Shown here: in pieces, positions 21,881 to 33,481 of the stretch
Numbering within the stretch: the first letter of the stretch is position 1
Layout of the letters: the number at the start of each line of letters is the position of its first letter
DNA from: Sthenelais limicola
Lineage: Eukaryota; Annelida; Polychaeta; Phyllodocida; Sigalionidae
Assembly (NCBI GenBank): GCA_942159475.1
Contig: OW804102.1
Coordinates: 22,138,684 to 22,202,683 of the forward strand
Length of the DNA stretch: 64,000 nucleotides
Direction of reading: 5' to 3'
The notes under the pieces: model-generated
Seen by the model: the letters and a program-made list of their open reading frames with translations, nothing else
The model's database searches: none
What the model was told of the DNA's origin: nothing
Translations under genes and position numbers: made by a program

Positions 21881-22811
21881 ATAAACATGTATATGTATAT
21901 TCCCATGTGCTGTAATGGACACAAAATGAATCATTGTCATTTACTCAATGTAGATTATTCTAAGAATATACTGAAATGCATGTCATTTGGGCAAGTTCCG
22001 TCTGTTACCATTTATGAGTGAATCGCTGCCTGTACAATGGTTGAGTCCTCAGTAAATTCCCTTTATTCCATGTCCTATATTTATACCAAGAGTCTACAAG
22101 TTACATAGTTTGCGTTAGGCAAGACGGATGCATATGCCTGAGGTGCTTTTAGGAGTCACTAGAGCTACGCGATCGAGGTGTGGATAGGGTGTGGGCGGAG
22201 GCCCTGCGGCTCTACCATTAAATGGGGGGTGGGGTGGGGGAGTATACCCCTCCACCCACCTACCACTCCCATAGTTAGTCTCTCTTACAGGAGGCTGTTC
22301 ATTAGGCATTTGTCATATCATTGAAATGTGGGATTATTGCTTTACTGAGGTTATTTCCCTCTCCGGTTATGGCAGTTTCCCTCTGCAGTGAATTCTCAAT
22401 CCAAATATGGAGCTGGTCAGAGGAGATTCTTAATAGGTTGTGTAATATAGATTCTTTGCAATAACTAATATATAATTATTATATATAATGATAACTATAA
22501 GACCGCATATGAGCCACAGTAAGTACGGAGTCTGGTGCAGCCCTGCCTACAAGTTTTGACTGTAAGTGTTAAACCACCAGTTGTTTAATGAGGAGTAGGC
22601 CTACTCATGGCAACTGGTGTGTTATATACCAGGATTACCGCCAAAATTAAACTTTATGACCATAAAATATTTAGGCTTTGATTGGTAAATGCCCATATAA
22701 TACATCAGTTAACTAACTTGTTGATATCAGAATTTCAGAAGTTTGAAATATGTCCTGTTCTGTTAATACTGCTAATGACATTAGCAATAACTCAACTATG
22801 TACTATGTACT
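21881..22811. other. Unique sequence, no supported gene
   Basis: G-rich patch at 22190-22245 (GTGGGG repeats) and AT-rich elsewhere. No domain-bearing frames. Confidence 0.4.
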
Positions 22812-22942
22812 TTTAGTCCCCGTTTGTTGGGCTGGTTGGGACAGTTATACACATACAGACAAGTGGTACTGGTTTATTTTGTTTAGAAATCATTTCTAAA
22901 TTGTTGTTAATGATAGTAACAGCCCAACAAAAGGGGACTAAA
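22812..22942. mobile_element. 131-bp MITE, TTTAGTCCCC ends
   Basis: Left TTTAGTCCCCGTTTGTTGGG, right AGCCCAACAAAAGGGGACTAAA: ~22-bp terminal inverted repeats with one mismatch. Interior AT-rich. It ends 4 bp before the next palindrome. Confidence 0.85.
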
Positions 22943-22946
22943 GCCA

Positions 22947-23068
22947 TTAGATCCTTCGTTTATGGTCCTTCGTTTTCTCTAAGCCTCCTGGAAACAAGCC
23001 TCGGCTTCGCCTCGGATTGGTTCCCGGGAGGCTTAGAGAAAACACATGACCATAAATTCAGGATCTAA
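22947..23068. mobile_element. 122-bp foldback hairpin, TTAGATCC ends
   Basis: TTAGATCCTT, TTTATGGTC, GTTTTCTCTAAGCCTCC, then a GC-rich loop (CTCGGCTTCGCCTCGG), then GGAGGCTTAGAGAAAAC, GACCATAAA, AGGATCTAA. Strong stem. Confidence 0.8.
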
Positions 23069-23299
23069 CCGCCTAGCACATCCATGAAATCTCCCCACCA
23101 CTCACACACACACTGTATTTCCTGCTCATAGTTACATAGGCTAAAGTTGACGTTCTATCTGGCCTGTTACAGCACATGAGAGTGAGTGGCAGCACATGGG
23201 AGTCAGTGGTGATTTTAACTACCAAGCAATTTCCCGGTAACTAACTAGAATTATGAGGTCTGTTGTATACAAAAATCATTCCTTAAAATCTTCCTTCTA

Positions 23300-23448
23300 A
23301 GCTATTTTTGTGCACATGTAGGAAACCCCCACTGTAGGAATAAACATTAGCATAGTCTGTATAAACAGTAGAATAAAAGCTACTTAGGAAGGAAATCTAG
23401 CTAAGAAAGGGATATTTTAAGTAAGGAAATTCTTATGCAACGGGGCCC
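23300..23448. mobile_element. GGGCCC-ended MITE fragment
   Basis: ACAGTAGAATAAAAGCTACT, AAGTAAGGAAATTCTTATGC, AACGGGGCCCTGG match the ends of the 61.7-62.0 kb element and the interior of 19.4-19.7 kb. Confidence 0.5.
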
Positions 23449-24443
23449 TGGTCTCATCTGAACAGGTTTCTTGTACACAAGTGGCATTAGAGAGTTACAT
23501 AGCATACCTTACATTTGACCGAAATTGAAACTTTGGCTCATTGCAAATCTGAAACACTGTTAAAAGTGATCCTGCTCAGGGTAGTCTCATCTGATCAATC
23601 TAGGCCCAAAGATGAGAGAGTCCCTTCAAACGGAGGGAAAACCTCTCGCCTCAAACATGAACGTGGCATTATAACTCCATTAAGACCGCAAAACGTAACT
23701 ATAATCACATTAGAATGCCTAGTCATAGGCCAGGAAACCGATTAGCGAAGTAGGCGTCCAATCACTGACATACCATTGTTAGCTGATCTGAGGGTTTGAG
23801 CCTGGATCCTCAGGTATCTTTCCTGCTTCATAGTTATATACTTCTCCGCGTGTAAATAACATGACTGCATGTATATATAGTATACATTTTTGCTGAGGAT
23901 ATATCTTTATCATCAATTTATCATCAATTGCTGATTCTAGTCTAACTGAATCTGTCGGCCCGACTTTGGTATTTCGAGCGATTGATAGCATGTAAGTATT
24001 TTGAGGACCTAGTTATATAAGTGCTGTGATTACTATGTTTATAGGCAATCTCAGTTCACAGTGTTCCTAGATATAAAAAATCACAAGTTGTGGAAGATTT
24101 CCTTTTCAAATTTCGATTAATATTTTCTTGAGCATTTTCAGCAGCCACGGGACGTGAGGTTATTTCATTTTATAGAAAATTGAATTATTCATCAATGAAT
24201 CCGTAGCCTCACTCGCAAGAAACTGATGTACTCAAGTTGTCAATATCTATGACATGGACTAAAATCGATTAGAACTGAAAATGATATCTCAATATTAATT
24301 AAGTACTTAATTACATACGTACATGATTTCAACGACGTGATACAGGGAAGCCATCTGATAACGCGTATGACATACCAATGCCATATGGGTTGTCATGGAA
24401 GCACGTGACAAATCTGAAATCAGTATGTAATAAATATCTTCGG

Positions 24444-24507
24444 GGTGGAGTGCGATTTGACCTGATGTCGAGATCGATTTGAAACCAAACAGAGTGCCAT
24501 TCGATAT
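24444..24507. mobile_element. Half copy of the 17.96-18.09 kb hairpin element
   Basis: GTCGAGATCGATTTGAAACC, then AAACAGAGTGCCATTCGATA corresponds to the right arm of that element. The left arm is missing. Confidence 0.55.
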
Positions 24508-24740
24508 ATAAGTATTAGTATTTTGATACTAATTATTTTCTCCTGTTGGCTTTAAAGAGTTAAATCTGACCAGTTCATTGTTCGAAGAATGTTGATTAAT
24601 GTTCTTTCCCAATTTCCAATATGTATCCAGGGCAAATGTTTAGGCCGATGAATTAAATTGTTTCGAGAAGATTTAATTCTCTTTAAAGTTGTGACAAATT
24701 CTCCCCCAACGCCTTTTCTCTCTCTTCCCCTATGTCCTAT

Positions 24741-24967
24741 GTCCTATCGTCCGAAAATGTACAATTCACCTTCACCAATCTTCTCAAATAATCCAAATTC
24801 AAGACAGAAATGAAGTTTAAAAAACATAGTTTTCCGTAGCCCAAATGATATTCATAATCAACATAATACCAAATATACTCAAGTATGCCAAATATTTATG
24901 CCTTTTCTGTCTGATTTAACAGAATTGACTAAATGTTTAGAGTTGCCAGTTGTACATTTTCTGACCC
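24741..24967 (-). mobile_element. Family 1 MITE, near complete
   Basis: CGTCCGAAAATGTACAATTC, ACCTTCACCAATCTTCTCAA ... GCCAGTTGTACATTTTCTGA, then CCC. The outer left end is eroded. Confidence 0.8.
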
Positions 24968-25145
24968 CTGTATCTCCCCTGTATCGCTCTCTGCCACTTT
25001 CCTGTCTCCTTCCCCACCCCTCTGTCTCCTTAGCTCCTCTCCGACACATCTATCTCCCTCTCACTTCCGTCTCCCTCACTCCCCTGTCCATGTTTTCTCC
25101 CTCTCTCCTCTGTTCTCTCTATCCCCTCTCTCCTCTCTCTATTTG
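24968..25145 (+). repeat. Pyrimidine-rich CT/CCT tract
   Basis: CTCCCT/CTCTCC-rich simple sequence. The two overlapping Ser/Pro/Leu-rich frames are low-complexity artefacts. Confidence 0.7.
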
Positions 25146-26457
25146 AGAAAAGATTACATTTGTCATGATTCTTTGCCCACAAATTATACAAAATGTGTGT
25201 GAGAAATTACCGAAGATACTGAATAACTGTCAAGGTTGCTTTCTAACCTTTCTACCCGTCCCTCCCCCAAAGCTAAACATTTAACCAAATGATGGCGTGC
25301 ATATTGCATCCTATAGTCTCTCATCTTTACTGACCTGAAAATCGATGCATGTCTTTGAACTCCAGTTTTAACTCTTATTTAATTTGGTGCTAAACTAAAC
25401 TTTTATCCTCAGGACAATAGACCTAAAATGAGACAAAGGCTGCTGTTTCATTGAAGACCATGAAGAAATATTTTTGGAACCCTATTATAAAAGGCATTGG
25501 TCGTTAGCTTGGAGTATGGGGGTAAAGATCTGAGGGGATGGGCATCTTGTGAACAAGCAGGTTTAACCAGTATATTCCCGTTCAAAAGCCAGGGCTTTTG
25601 GTGTATAGGATAGGCGGACTTCTGGACTGGGCTTATATTGTCATAGGTGAAAACAAGGAGCATCAACCCAGCCAAAAATAGAAAAGGCAATTAGGTTAAG
25701 CCCAATCTACTGTTTATTGTCAGTTTTATTCATAAGAACCTGACAGTTTTTTCATCGGACTTAGATGTCCCGCTGTAATAAAACAGGTCATAACACTAAC
25801 AACAACAATTTTATGACATACTCATGGCCCATCAACGAGAATCAACCTGGGCCTAGTAAGTATAAGGCGATGTGCCTTACCTCACTTTCACTAAATAAAT
25901 CTGCCCACCTTGTCAGCAAATCAGTATGAATGAATATATAGTTGCCCTCTGTAGTACGGTCTGTAATGAATCCTGATATGATGGCGAAATGGACTGAACC
26001 TCATCCAAGTCTCATCAATTCCTATCATTTCCCTCAATCCATTACAGATATGCATCCTGCAATTTGGTATAAATATGTCATGCTATACCAATAATGATGA
26101 GTTGACACCAACATTGGATGTTATGAATATTTAATTTAGATAAGTGTGTCATCTGTTCATCAAGTGCGTCATCGTCCACCGCAGTGGACATGACAAGTTT
26201 ACTTGTTTTAAATCAGAGTTTTATTCCGGTATACCGGTAGGTGGGTTTACATACCGATGTTCACTCCATACCTAGATGAAATGTAACAAAACCTGTTTGA
26301 ATTGAAGCGGCTACTTCCCGCTACTTGCTCCCGCTTCTAAAAGTAGTGGGACCAAAGAAACAGGAGTAGTAGTGGGAGAAGTAGCGTGGCAGTGGAACCC
26401 AGGCTTTAGAGATCAAAAAGCACCTTCCCATCTCTGCGAAGCAACATGACATGATGT
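25146..26457. other. Unique sequence, no supported gene
   Basis: One 80-codon minus-strand frame (25448-25690) has no recognised domain. An imperfect inverted pair, GCTACTTGCTCCCGCTTC / GTGGGAGAAGTAGC (about 26312-26385), is the only structure noted. Confidence 0.4.
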
Positions 26458-26695
26458 GGGTCAGATTTTCAGAAAATGTTCAATTGGCAGCTGTACACAT
26501 TTAGGAAATTCTCCTAAATTAGGCTGCAATTTAGCCAATACTAGGTAAACTCGAGTATATTTGGCATCATTGTATTGATTCTAGCAATCTGTTTGGTTAG
26601 GTTGAACTGTATTCTGAACTTTATTTTTGTCTGAAATTTGGGTAATTTGAGAGGATTGGTGAAGGTGAATTGTACATTTTCTGAAAATCTGACTC
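26458..26695 (+). mobile_element. Family 1 MITE, complete
   Basis: GGGTCAGATTTTCAGAAAAT, then GTTCAATTGGCAGCTGTACA ... GTACATTTTCTGAAAATCTG, then ACTC. Among the best preserved ends in the window. Confidence 0.85.
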
Positions 26696-26817
26696 ATGTG
26701 TGGAGCCGCATGCTGTGGATGTGCTAAAAGGCTAAGTTGTGGTATAAAAGTTAAATAAGACCACAGGCTGCCCAGATGACATCTGTCATCAGACCATCGC
26801 TAGACATATGTACAGTA

Positions 26818-27192
26818 GGGGACTTACATGCCCACCATCTTGAACCTTGATTCACATTCACCTGAATTTATGAGACTTGTAGTTCAAGGTAAAATCTATA
26901 GAAAACGTCATATTCAGCATGGAATATTTATTGGTGATCTTAGGTCAATACCCATGTTGTGTACATGTTTCCATGATACAAGCCTCCATCTTTCCCATCA
27001 TAGATGATTTATACAAGCTACGATATTGGTAAAAACATTCTAGCAATCTTCGCATCTGAGTATATTTGATATTACGTTGATTAAGGAAATGTTTTCGATT
27101 ATGTTGAACTGTATTATAAATTATTGTCTTAAATTTGTTTTTTTTAGAGGATCGGGGAAGGCGAATTTTACACTTCTTTCTGATGATCAGGT
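26818..27192 (+). mobile_element. Family 2 / Family 1 chimera
   Basis: 26818-27046 is Family 2 (CCACCATCTTGAACCTTGAT, ATTCAGCATGGAATATTT, CATCTTTCCCATCATAGATG). At 27047 it switches without a gap to the 3' half of Family 1 (CATCTGAGTATATTTGATAT, GTTGAACTGTATTATAAAT, GATCGGGGAAGGCGAATTT). It is a fusion of two truncated MITEs. Confidence 0.65.
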
Positions 27193-27911
27193 CTCCAGGT
27201 GTGGTGACACACAGCTGACTGACTATTACGTTACAAATAACATAATTCTTTACCTACTAATTGTTCACAAGTGGGGAAAAGAAATCCTATAGTTTTACGA
27301 GGAAATTTAAAAAAAAAAGGTTTCATTCAAAATATCTTGCTCTCGAGGCTTTTACATTTCTAAGCTTAAATATTTGCCTCCCTTGTATTTATTTTTGTAT
27401 TTCATAATTTTCATTTAAACCAGTTCTTGTGCAACATGCACCGTATCCCTTTGTGACTAAACAAACTTTCTTTGTTTTACGTGGTAAAATTTATCTTTCA
27501 TGTTTGTCAAAAATCACAAAAAATGACAAGGAAATTAATTCCTCCATATATATATAATGGAGGGGTGAATGACCATGAGAAACTATATCATATATTATAT
27601 ATATGCAGCAATTTGAAAATCAGAGCTGTGTCCCGATAGAATCTTCCGTTTCGTATGTATATAAGGGTGAATGACTTCTGGATGATAGGGAGGGCAATCT
27701 GTATTTCGCCCAGGCGATGGAGCTTAATTTTGACAGAAAAGTAATGAATAAAACGATGTTGATACGCACCCAATTAACGTGCAGCTTAACCCTCTGTATT
27801 TCTATGCTGGAAAAGGATTGCTCGTAATGCTGCTCATGTTTCTTGCATCAGTAATGTGGTTAGAGAAACGCTGGGAGCAATCAACCCCCTTCTAGGTGCT
27901 GAAAATACAAA

Positions 27912-28006
27912 CAAAAGGGGATTTGCATTTCCACCATTTTGACTCTCGATTCGCATCGAATTATTGTAGTTTTATGTCAGAGTAAAATCTATAGAACGAG
28001 TTATAG
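27912..28006 (+). mobile_element. Family 2 MITE, 5' fragment
   Basis: AGGGGATTTGCATTTCCACC, ATTTTGACTCTCGATTCGCA, TCGAATTATTGTAG, AAAATCTATAGAA. Only the first ~95 bp are present. Confidence 0.65.
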
Positions 28007-28889
28007 CTCAGACTAAGAGACACTTCCACACAGATCTGAAGGTAAACTGAGATTTCTTTTATTCTGCAAGGCCTTCACCTCCTAATCCTTATTGGCTGAG
28101 AAGTCTGGTGGCTCTGCCCCTCAGTCTAGGGCTATTTGCTGCTGACATCATGGTAATTTTACTTCAAATTATAATAATATTGTCTCTCAATTATTTTGCT
28201 ATGCGATATGATATGAAGGTAATCCAAACGTATTGAAATAGTAGGTACAGAAATTGATATTGTCCCTTAGGACTGTCTGAATACGATACAACGCTGGTGT
28301 GGGTAGGCCTACTTATCAGCACATTCCGAGAATATCGTATTTGTCACATAATAATTGCTGAATATAAATCTTTAAATGTAAAAAAAAAGAGGGTGACTAC
28401 CAGATGGTTATCTCGAAGTTGTGTACCAAAATGAATATTATTCTTTAAATTTTGTTAACAACTGTTCATGTAACAAGTAACAATCTTCTGGTTTGCAAAA
28501 CAGGTCAGTTATAGTGATATAGGCTCACGGGGGAAATGTTCAGTTAGGAATTCCATGGTTTTCCGCCCACTGCTGTTTCTTACTACCATTAGTGCTATCG
28601 GGTATAGTCTATCATTGGTGCTAGGTGCAGGTTGCTAGGTCTTTCATAGGTGCTAGGTTATGTGACTTAAACAAGTTGGTTGGGTGTGGGCTGTTTTAGC
28701 CCTGGTTCGTTGAATGGGTTGTGATAAGTCTGTGAGATGTTACTACTTTACTTATGTTTCGGTCATGTGCCTTTTATATTCGAGTAGAGTTTTGAAATTG
28801 ACGAAAAACCATTCTTGAAACTGAGAGTGCTATGATGTAAAAATGCCTGAATAAAGATGTGTGTTAAAATAATTAAACTAAACTTTATC

Positions 28890-29110
28890 AGGCATGCCAT
28901 AACAATACAATCCATTACCACTTAGACCATCAGCTCACCCCCAGAATAGTGATACACAACCACATCTGCTGCACTACATAACTTCTTACAACTGCCACAC
29001 AGCATTCCAAATGTGCTCTTGCCTTTTCCCAAATAACAAGTTCGGAGGGGACCACTTAAATCCATGTGAACAACCGATCTGAGGTCATAAACGCACCATG
29101 AGAACTGGCG
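28890..29110 (-). other. Open minus-strand stretch, possible exon remnant
   Basis: On minus, a frame of about 70 codons without stops ends at a TAA. It contains MDLSGPLRTCYLGKGKSTFG and then CGSCKKLCSAAD. No start codon at a sensible place and no known domain. A weak AG-type acceptor could precede it (near 29110). Chance is a fair explanation in AT-rich DNA. Confidence 0.15.
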
Positions 29111-30440
29111 GCCCTCTAGCCAAATGACCCCATCCTTTAAACATTAACCATTTCAAACGTCCACTTAGATATCCGTTCTCACGAAACTCATGAATATTGC
29201 TGATATAATTCAGCAAATCTTCCCAGTCAATCATTGTAAACTGCATACTTTGTTACGAATTCAGTTGCATTCTTTGACCTTCGATAATGGACCTGGGAAA
29301 AGCATTCAGAAAGCACGGATTTCCTACCTAAGTAAGACATTGCATGCGACTGGTAGGTGAGTGTTCTGTCAGTCCTTTCGCAGGAACATCAAATGACTGT
29401 TCATTAACCCCTTTCGCTACAATAGGAAGTGATAATGAAAGCGATTTCCAATGCCTGATGTGTGTGTTGAAGGGCCAGGAAAGATCATTAGAAAGGTCTT
29501 GAATTGTAAAGGGTACGTAGTTTTATCGAATTGGTAACTAATTATCCTTTACAGTTTGGGTTCCAATGTATATCATATACATATGGAGGGAATACATAGA
29601 CATTTTTCTTTGTTCAATGAGGCTGGCAATTGTCCCCTCACAGTCCAGGACTTTAGCTAGAACCTTTCAACAGGGAATACATATATATACAAAAGAACAA
29701 AACAATGTGTCAATATTTTAAAGCTACTTCCCCTAAATTCTATCAAATGTGGTGATTTTTCAGTTGTGGGATATCCATGGCATACTGACTGTAAATCTTA
29801 TATTAGTTAAATGTTCCTCTCACCTATTCAGCCCCCCCCCGAACTACCACCATGACCTCCGCCCACCCACCCACATCCACACACCCTCCCACCCCCACAT
29901 CTCTTGCCGACAGAGCCATCAACTGAGTTTACTATTTCATGAAGAGATGCACCTGGCTCACGTCAGGATAGAAAGCCGAACTGTCATTAACGCTGAAAGC
30001 CTTTCAAGCTTGACCCTAACATCAAATACATCAAGTGGCCTCGCTCACAGTGAATGGGAGACAGACAGACAGAGGGAGCGGTAACAGCAGACGTTTAAAG
30101 TGATGTATCTTTGTATTTCTGTACTTAAATGCAGGTCAATAACTTTAACTTTTACTTGTTCTATCCTCAGAGGTCCGCAGCTCAAGAAGATCAAGACCTC
30201 CTAATAATGCATTAAATAAATATAACAGTATGCACCAGAACATTTTAAGAGTAAATGAACTGTCAGTATTAGAAACATAACAGCAGCAGAATATTGATGA
30301 ATTTAATATTAATGATAATTCAACAGGTGTCCCTATATTGAGGCGTTGTTGTTTTGAACTTTATAAATGTTAAAATTAAGGTTAAAATTAAGTCTAGTCT
30401 GGAACGTACCCTTTACTATTCAAGTTCTAACCACTTTGAA
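29111..30440. other. Unique sequence, simple-sequence patches only
   Basis: C-rich CCCACCC patch at 29830-29900. The 111-codon frame at 29749-30084 runs through it and has no domain. Confidence 0.4.
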
Positions 30441-30539
30441 CCTGTTATGCTACATGTTTTATTTTATTTTTATTTTTATTTAATTCCACCTGTACTTACT
30501 CACTTCTCATTAGTTTAGTAAACTGAAATATCCTTAAAA

Positions 30540-30661
30540 ACATACTTTAGGCCTAGGTAACGGCAGGGAGAACTGGAGGCAATCTAGAAGTATGTATACC
30601 TGTTTATCGTGTATTTGTTCCTTCTGATAAATAAAGTAGTTCTTATCTTATCTTATCTTAA
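30540..30661 (+). mobile_element. LINE-like 3' tail ending in TTATC repeats
   Basis: TCGTGTATTTGTTCCTTCTG, ATAAATAAAGTAGTTCTTATC followed by TTATCTTATCTTA. A short-repeat tail after an AATAAA-like string is typical of the 3' ends of CR1/RTE-type non-LTR retrotransposons. No reverse transcriptase upstream. Confidence 0.45.
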
Positions 30662-30789
30662 GTCTGTATGAGATGAAATACGGGTCATTTTATGACTTCT
30701 ACCCTTGACCTTTTTTAATGTGTTGATTCAGTGTCACATGTTCCCCTCTTAAATCTGCATCCTCAGCTATTAAAACAAAATAAATGTTA

Positions 30790-31125
30790 CCTAATTCCCT
30801 GATATTATGACTAGTAGGACTGGATCTACCAATATTCTGCAACTGTTATATCTTTATACAAGAATTGGTAGTGGAATCAACCGAGAGAGAACGGTCCTGG
30901 TGAGCGATAATATGTGAAGTCATTGTAGAAAAAGATTTGGGCGGGTCCTCCAAATACAAATCATTTGTATTTAGAGGACATTTTAGAAGCCCTTTAGCCA
31001 AAACAATTGGATAGAATCCTCCAAAATGTTGGTCAAATGACCTTTAGATGGGTTGGAAAAGAATGGAACAAAAAGTAGAAAATGTTTAGATTTTGACCGA
31101 CGTTATCTGATACTGCAGCTTTAAG
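30790..31125 (-). mobile_element. Family 3 MITE, near complete
   Basis: TAGGACTGGATCTACCAATA, GGCGGGTCCTCCAAATACAA, GGATAGAATCCTCCAAAATG, TTGGTCAAATGACCTTTAGA, AACAAAAAGTAGAAA, ending ACTGCAGCTTTAA. Confidence 0.7.
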
Positions 31126-31234
31126 TCCGGACAATTATTACATGCCATCAGTTTGAAAGTTGCAGTTCTGGGGTACAGTTTGGTTGATTTAATCTTATAG
31201 CAACTTTTTTTAGCAATATAAAAACCACACAAAT

Positions 31235-31500
31235 AGAGTGTTCTGAAGAATGATGAAAAGAAAGGGATATCCCAGGGAAAAAACGTGTGCATAAAGGGAT
31301 CTGAGGTTGAATCGGCGGAAAGAGAACAAGCACCAGTGGGCAATAATAAGGGAATTCACCACAGCAAAGTATTTTGGCGGTTCACCAAAATATAAATGAA
31401 TAGTTTTATTCATGAAGCCCTGTAATAAAAGCAACAGGGTGAAATCCTTCAAAATATTAATCAAAAGAATCTGAATGAAACGAAATGGAACGAAAATGTG
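31235..31500 (-). mobile_element. Family 3 MITE, second adjacent copy, diverged
   Basis: GAATCGGCGGAAAGAGAAC, GGCAATAATAAGGG, ATTTTGGCGGTTCACC, GTGAAATCCTTCAAAATATT, GAAATGGAACGAAAATG. Same orientation as the copy 110 bp upstream. The overlapping minus frames (31086-31503) are repeat shadows. Confidence 0.5.
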
Positions 31501-31627
31501 CATTTCAAATTAACAATTCTAAAAATCTGTTAATAGGAATAATCCTCTTTTTTTTAAAGCTATTATATATATTTAAAATGTAATCTCACTGTGGAACGTG
31601 TCCACTTAGAACTATTCTAGTGAAGTG

Positions 31628-31675
31628 ACGCTGCACAGTTGGCTGCTCTCTGTCTAGCAGACACTCATCAGGAAC
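31628..31675 (-). ncRNA. Degenerate hammerhead-like core
   Basis: On minus: CTGATGA, GTGTCTGCTAGACAGAGAGC. CUGANGA and a GTCT/AGAC stem are present, but the following GAAA is GAGA-like, so catalysis is unlikely. Listed because two better cores are at 33.1 and 39.7 kb. Confidence 0.25.
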
Positions 31676-31689
31676 AAGGAGTTTGCATC

Positions 31690-32460
31690 AAACTTTAAAA
31701 AGTAATGCATTTGAGAGTAATACATAGACTGGGAAGGCCAGGTTATTAATTCTCAAGTACAAAAAAGAAAACATCAAAGCTTTGAGGGATAATTGAGAAA
31801 GATTCTTCATACTGCGCACAGGCTATAGAAATATTTAATCAAGCGAATGTATATGGAGGAGAGGAATTGTGATGGAAAAATCATCGACTCAGCGAGTAAT
31901 TTATCTACTTCTGAGCCCGTATCTATATAGCCATTGTAATCTGTAGGAGCTATAGATCCCCAGGGTGAGGGTGAGTTGGAAAGAGTTCAGAAGTTCTCTT
32001 TAGCCAATAGAAATCAAAAGATGAAACCGGAAGTAAAAGATCGCCGGCAGTAGGTGGTGTTATTTATCAAGAGACTATGACAACAAGTGTGGTGTGTCAC
32101 AAAAATAGGAAGGGAAGTCGATTTCCATGCGATTTTGCGCAACAGAAGACCCTTTTCCAGTAAACTCTGTGCGAATTGCATGAGAATTGCCTTAGTGGAC
32201 AAGGGCCTTTAAGTCGAATTTTTTTTAGATGCCATCATTTCTGAAAAGATGAGATTTAGAACAGATTTCTAAATATTCTCCCCTGTCCAGCTCCATTTTA
32301 TATTATATTCGGATTAAGAATGCACTGCCTGGAATACAACTATTTAAGTTTTATACAATACCTCATTATCTGTATACAATTTCGTAAAAATTGCATGAAA
32401 TAGAACTGAATTCTGGTTAGGGCAATAGAATAGATTAGGAATAATAACTTCTTTGGTCAG
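31690..32460. other. Unique sequence, no supported feature
   Basis: No repeat or domain recognised. GATGCCATCATTTCTGAAAAG (near 32229) resembles a segment at 47615 (GATGCCATCATATTTCGAAAG). Confidence 0.4.
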
Positions 32461-32467
32461 TGTGTGT

Positions 32468-32803
32468 CTGGATAGCGTTTGTCCGAGGTGGCATTTGTCT
32501 GGTGGCAGTTGTCCGAGGTGACGTTTGTCTGGGTGGTATTTGTCCTAGGTGGCGTTTGTCTGGGTGGTATTTGTCCTAGGTAACGTTTGTCTGGGTGGTA
32601 TTTGTCCTAGGTGGCGTTTGTCTGGCTGGTATTTGTCCTAGGTAACGTTTGTCTGGGTGGTATTTGTCCTAGGTGGCGTTTGTCTGGTGGCATTTGTCCT
32701 AGGTGGCGTTTGTCTGGGTGGTATTTGTCCAGGTGGCAGTTGTCAAGTGTCAGAACTTTGTCTTGGGTGGCGTTTGTCTGGGTTGTGTTTGTCGAGGTGG
32801 CAG
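32468..32803 (+). repeat. GTTTGTC minisatellite, ~32-bp higher-order unit
   Basis: Units alternate GGTGGCGTTTGTCTGGGTG with GTATTTGTCCTAGGT (~16 bp each; composite ~32-34 bp), about ten composite copies with variants (GGTAACGTTTGTC, GGTGGCAGTTGTC). The Gly/Leu/Val-rich frames inside are array artefacts. Confidence 0.9.
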
Positions 32804-33091
32804 AGTGACAATAGTGGTAGTCTTATAACCCTCTTAGACATACAGATCTATTGCAGCTTTATATTTGTCGTATTGATCTCAGCATTTCTGCAAGACAAGG
32901 CAATAAAGCAGCTTATGGAAATGTCAATATATTCAATACAAATCGGCTCCAAGGGGACAGATTATGTTATAATTATTCACACGCATGATACAGAGATTAC
33001 CTAGATATAACATAGGATGGTATAAGATTGACACAATACCCAATAGGACACTGAGAGATAAAGTTTTTTTTGTTGTTGTTTATTCATTCAC

Positions 33092-33136
33092 GACCATACA
33101 TGTTTCGGAGATGGGTTGTCTCCTTCTTCAGTGGTC
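33092..33136 (-). ncRNA. Hammerhead-ribozyme-like core (Penelope-type tail)
   Basis: On minus, in order: GACCA (stem I), CTGAAGA (CUGANGA core), an extra A, GGAGA-loop-TCTCC (stem II), GAAA, self-complementary ACATGT (very short stem III), A as the cleavage nucleotide, then TGGTC closing stem I. All three helices close. The extra A after the core is non-canonical. An AATAAA string and an A-rich tail follow. Such type I hammerheads with tiny stem III are known from Penelope-like retroelements. No reverse transcriptase nearby. Confidence 0.5.
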
Positions 33137-33481
33137 AGATATAACATAAATGAGTTCATATCATTATAATCATTTACTTGTGTATACGTACATTACATTG
33201 AATTCTAATACCAACTAAGCGAATCACATAATGAATATAAATTCGATATTATCAATTAAAATTTTTCATCTAAAAGAACATTGCCAACACAGCCGATTCC
33301 TCCTACAGCAATAGATGGAACAATATCATGAGTTGCTGTACACATCTGACTGTTATGACAGGCATCCAAGTCATACTGAAATCAATGCTGCTAATAGTCA
33401 ACATTGTTTACAAGAAGTGCCAACCTGGAACAAATTGCATGACGTGTCTAGTTTGTATAACCCCAAGCCACTTCTACACTA

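Noticed and set aside
32611..33004. Gly/Leu/Val-rich overlapping frames
   Set aside because: Products of the GTTTGTC minisatellite; multiple frames are open at once.
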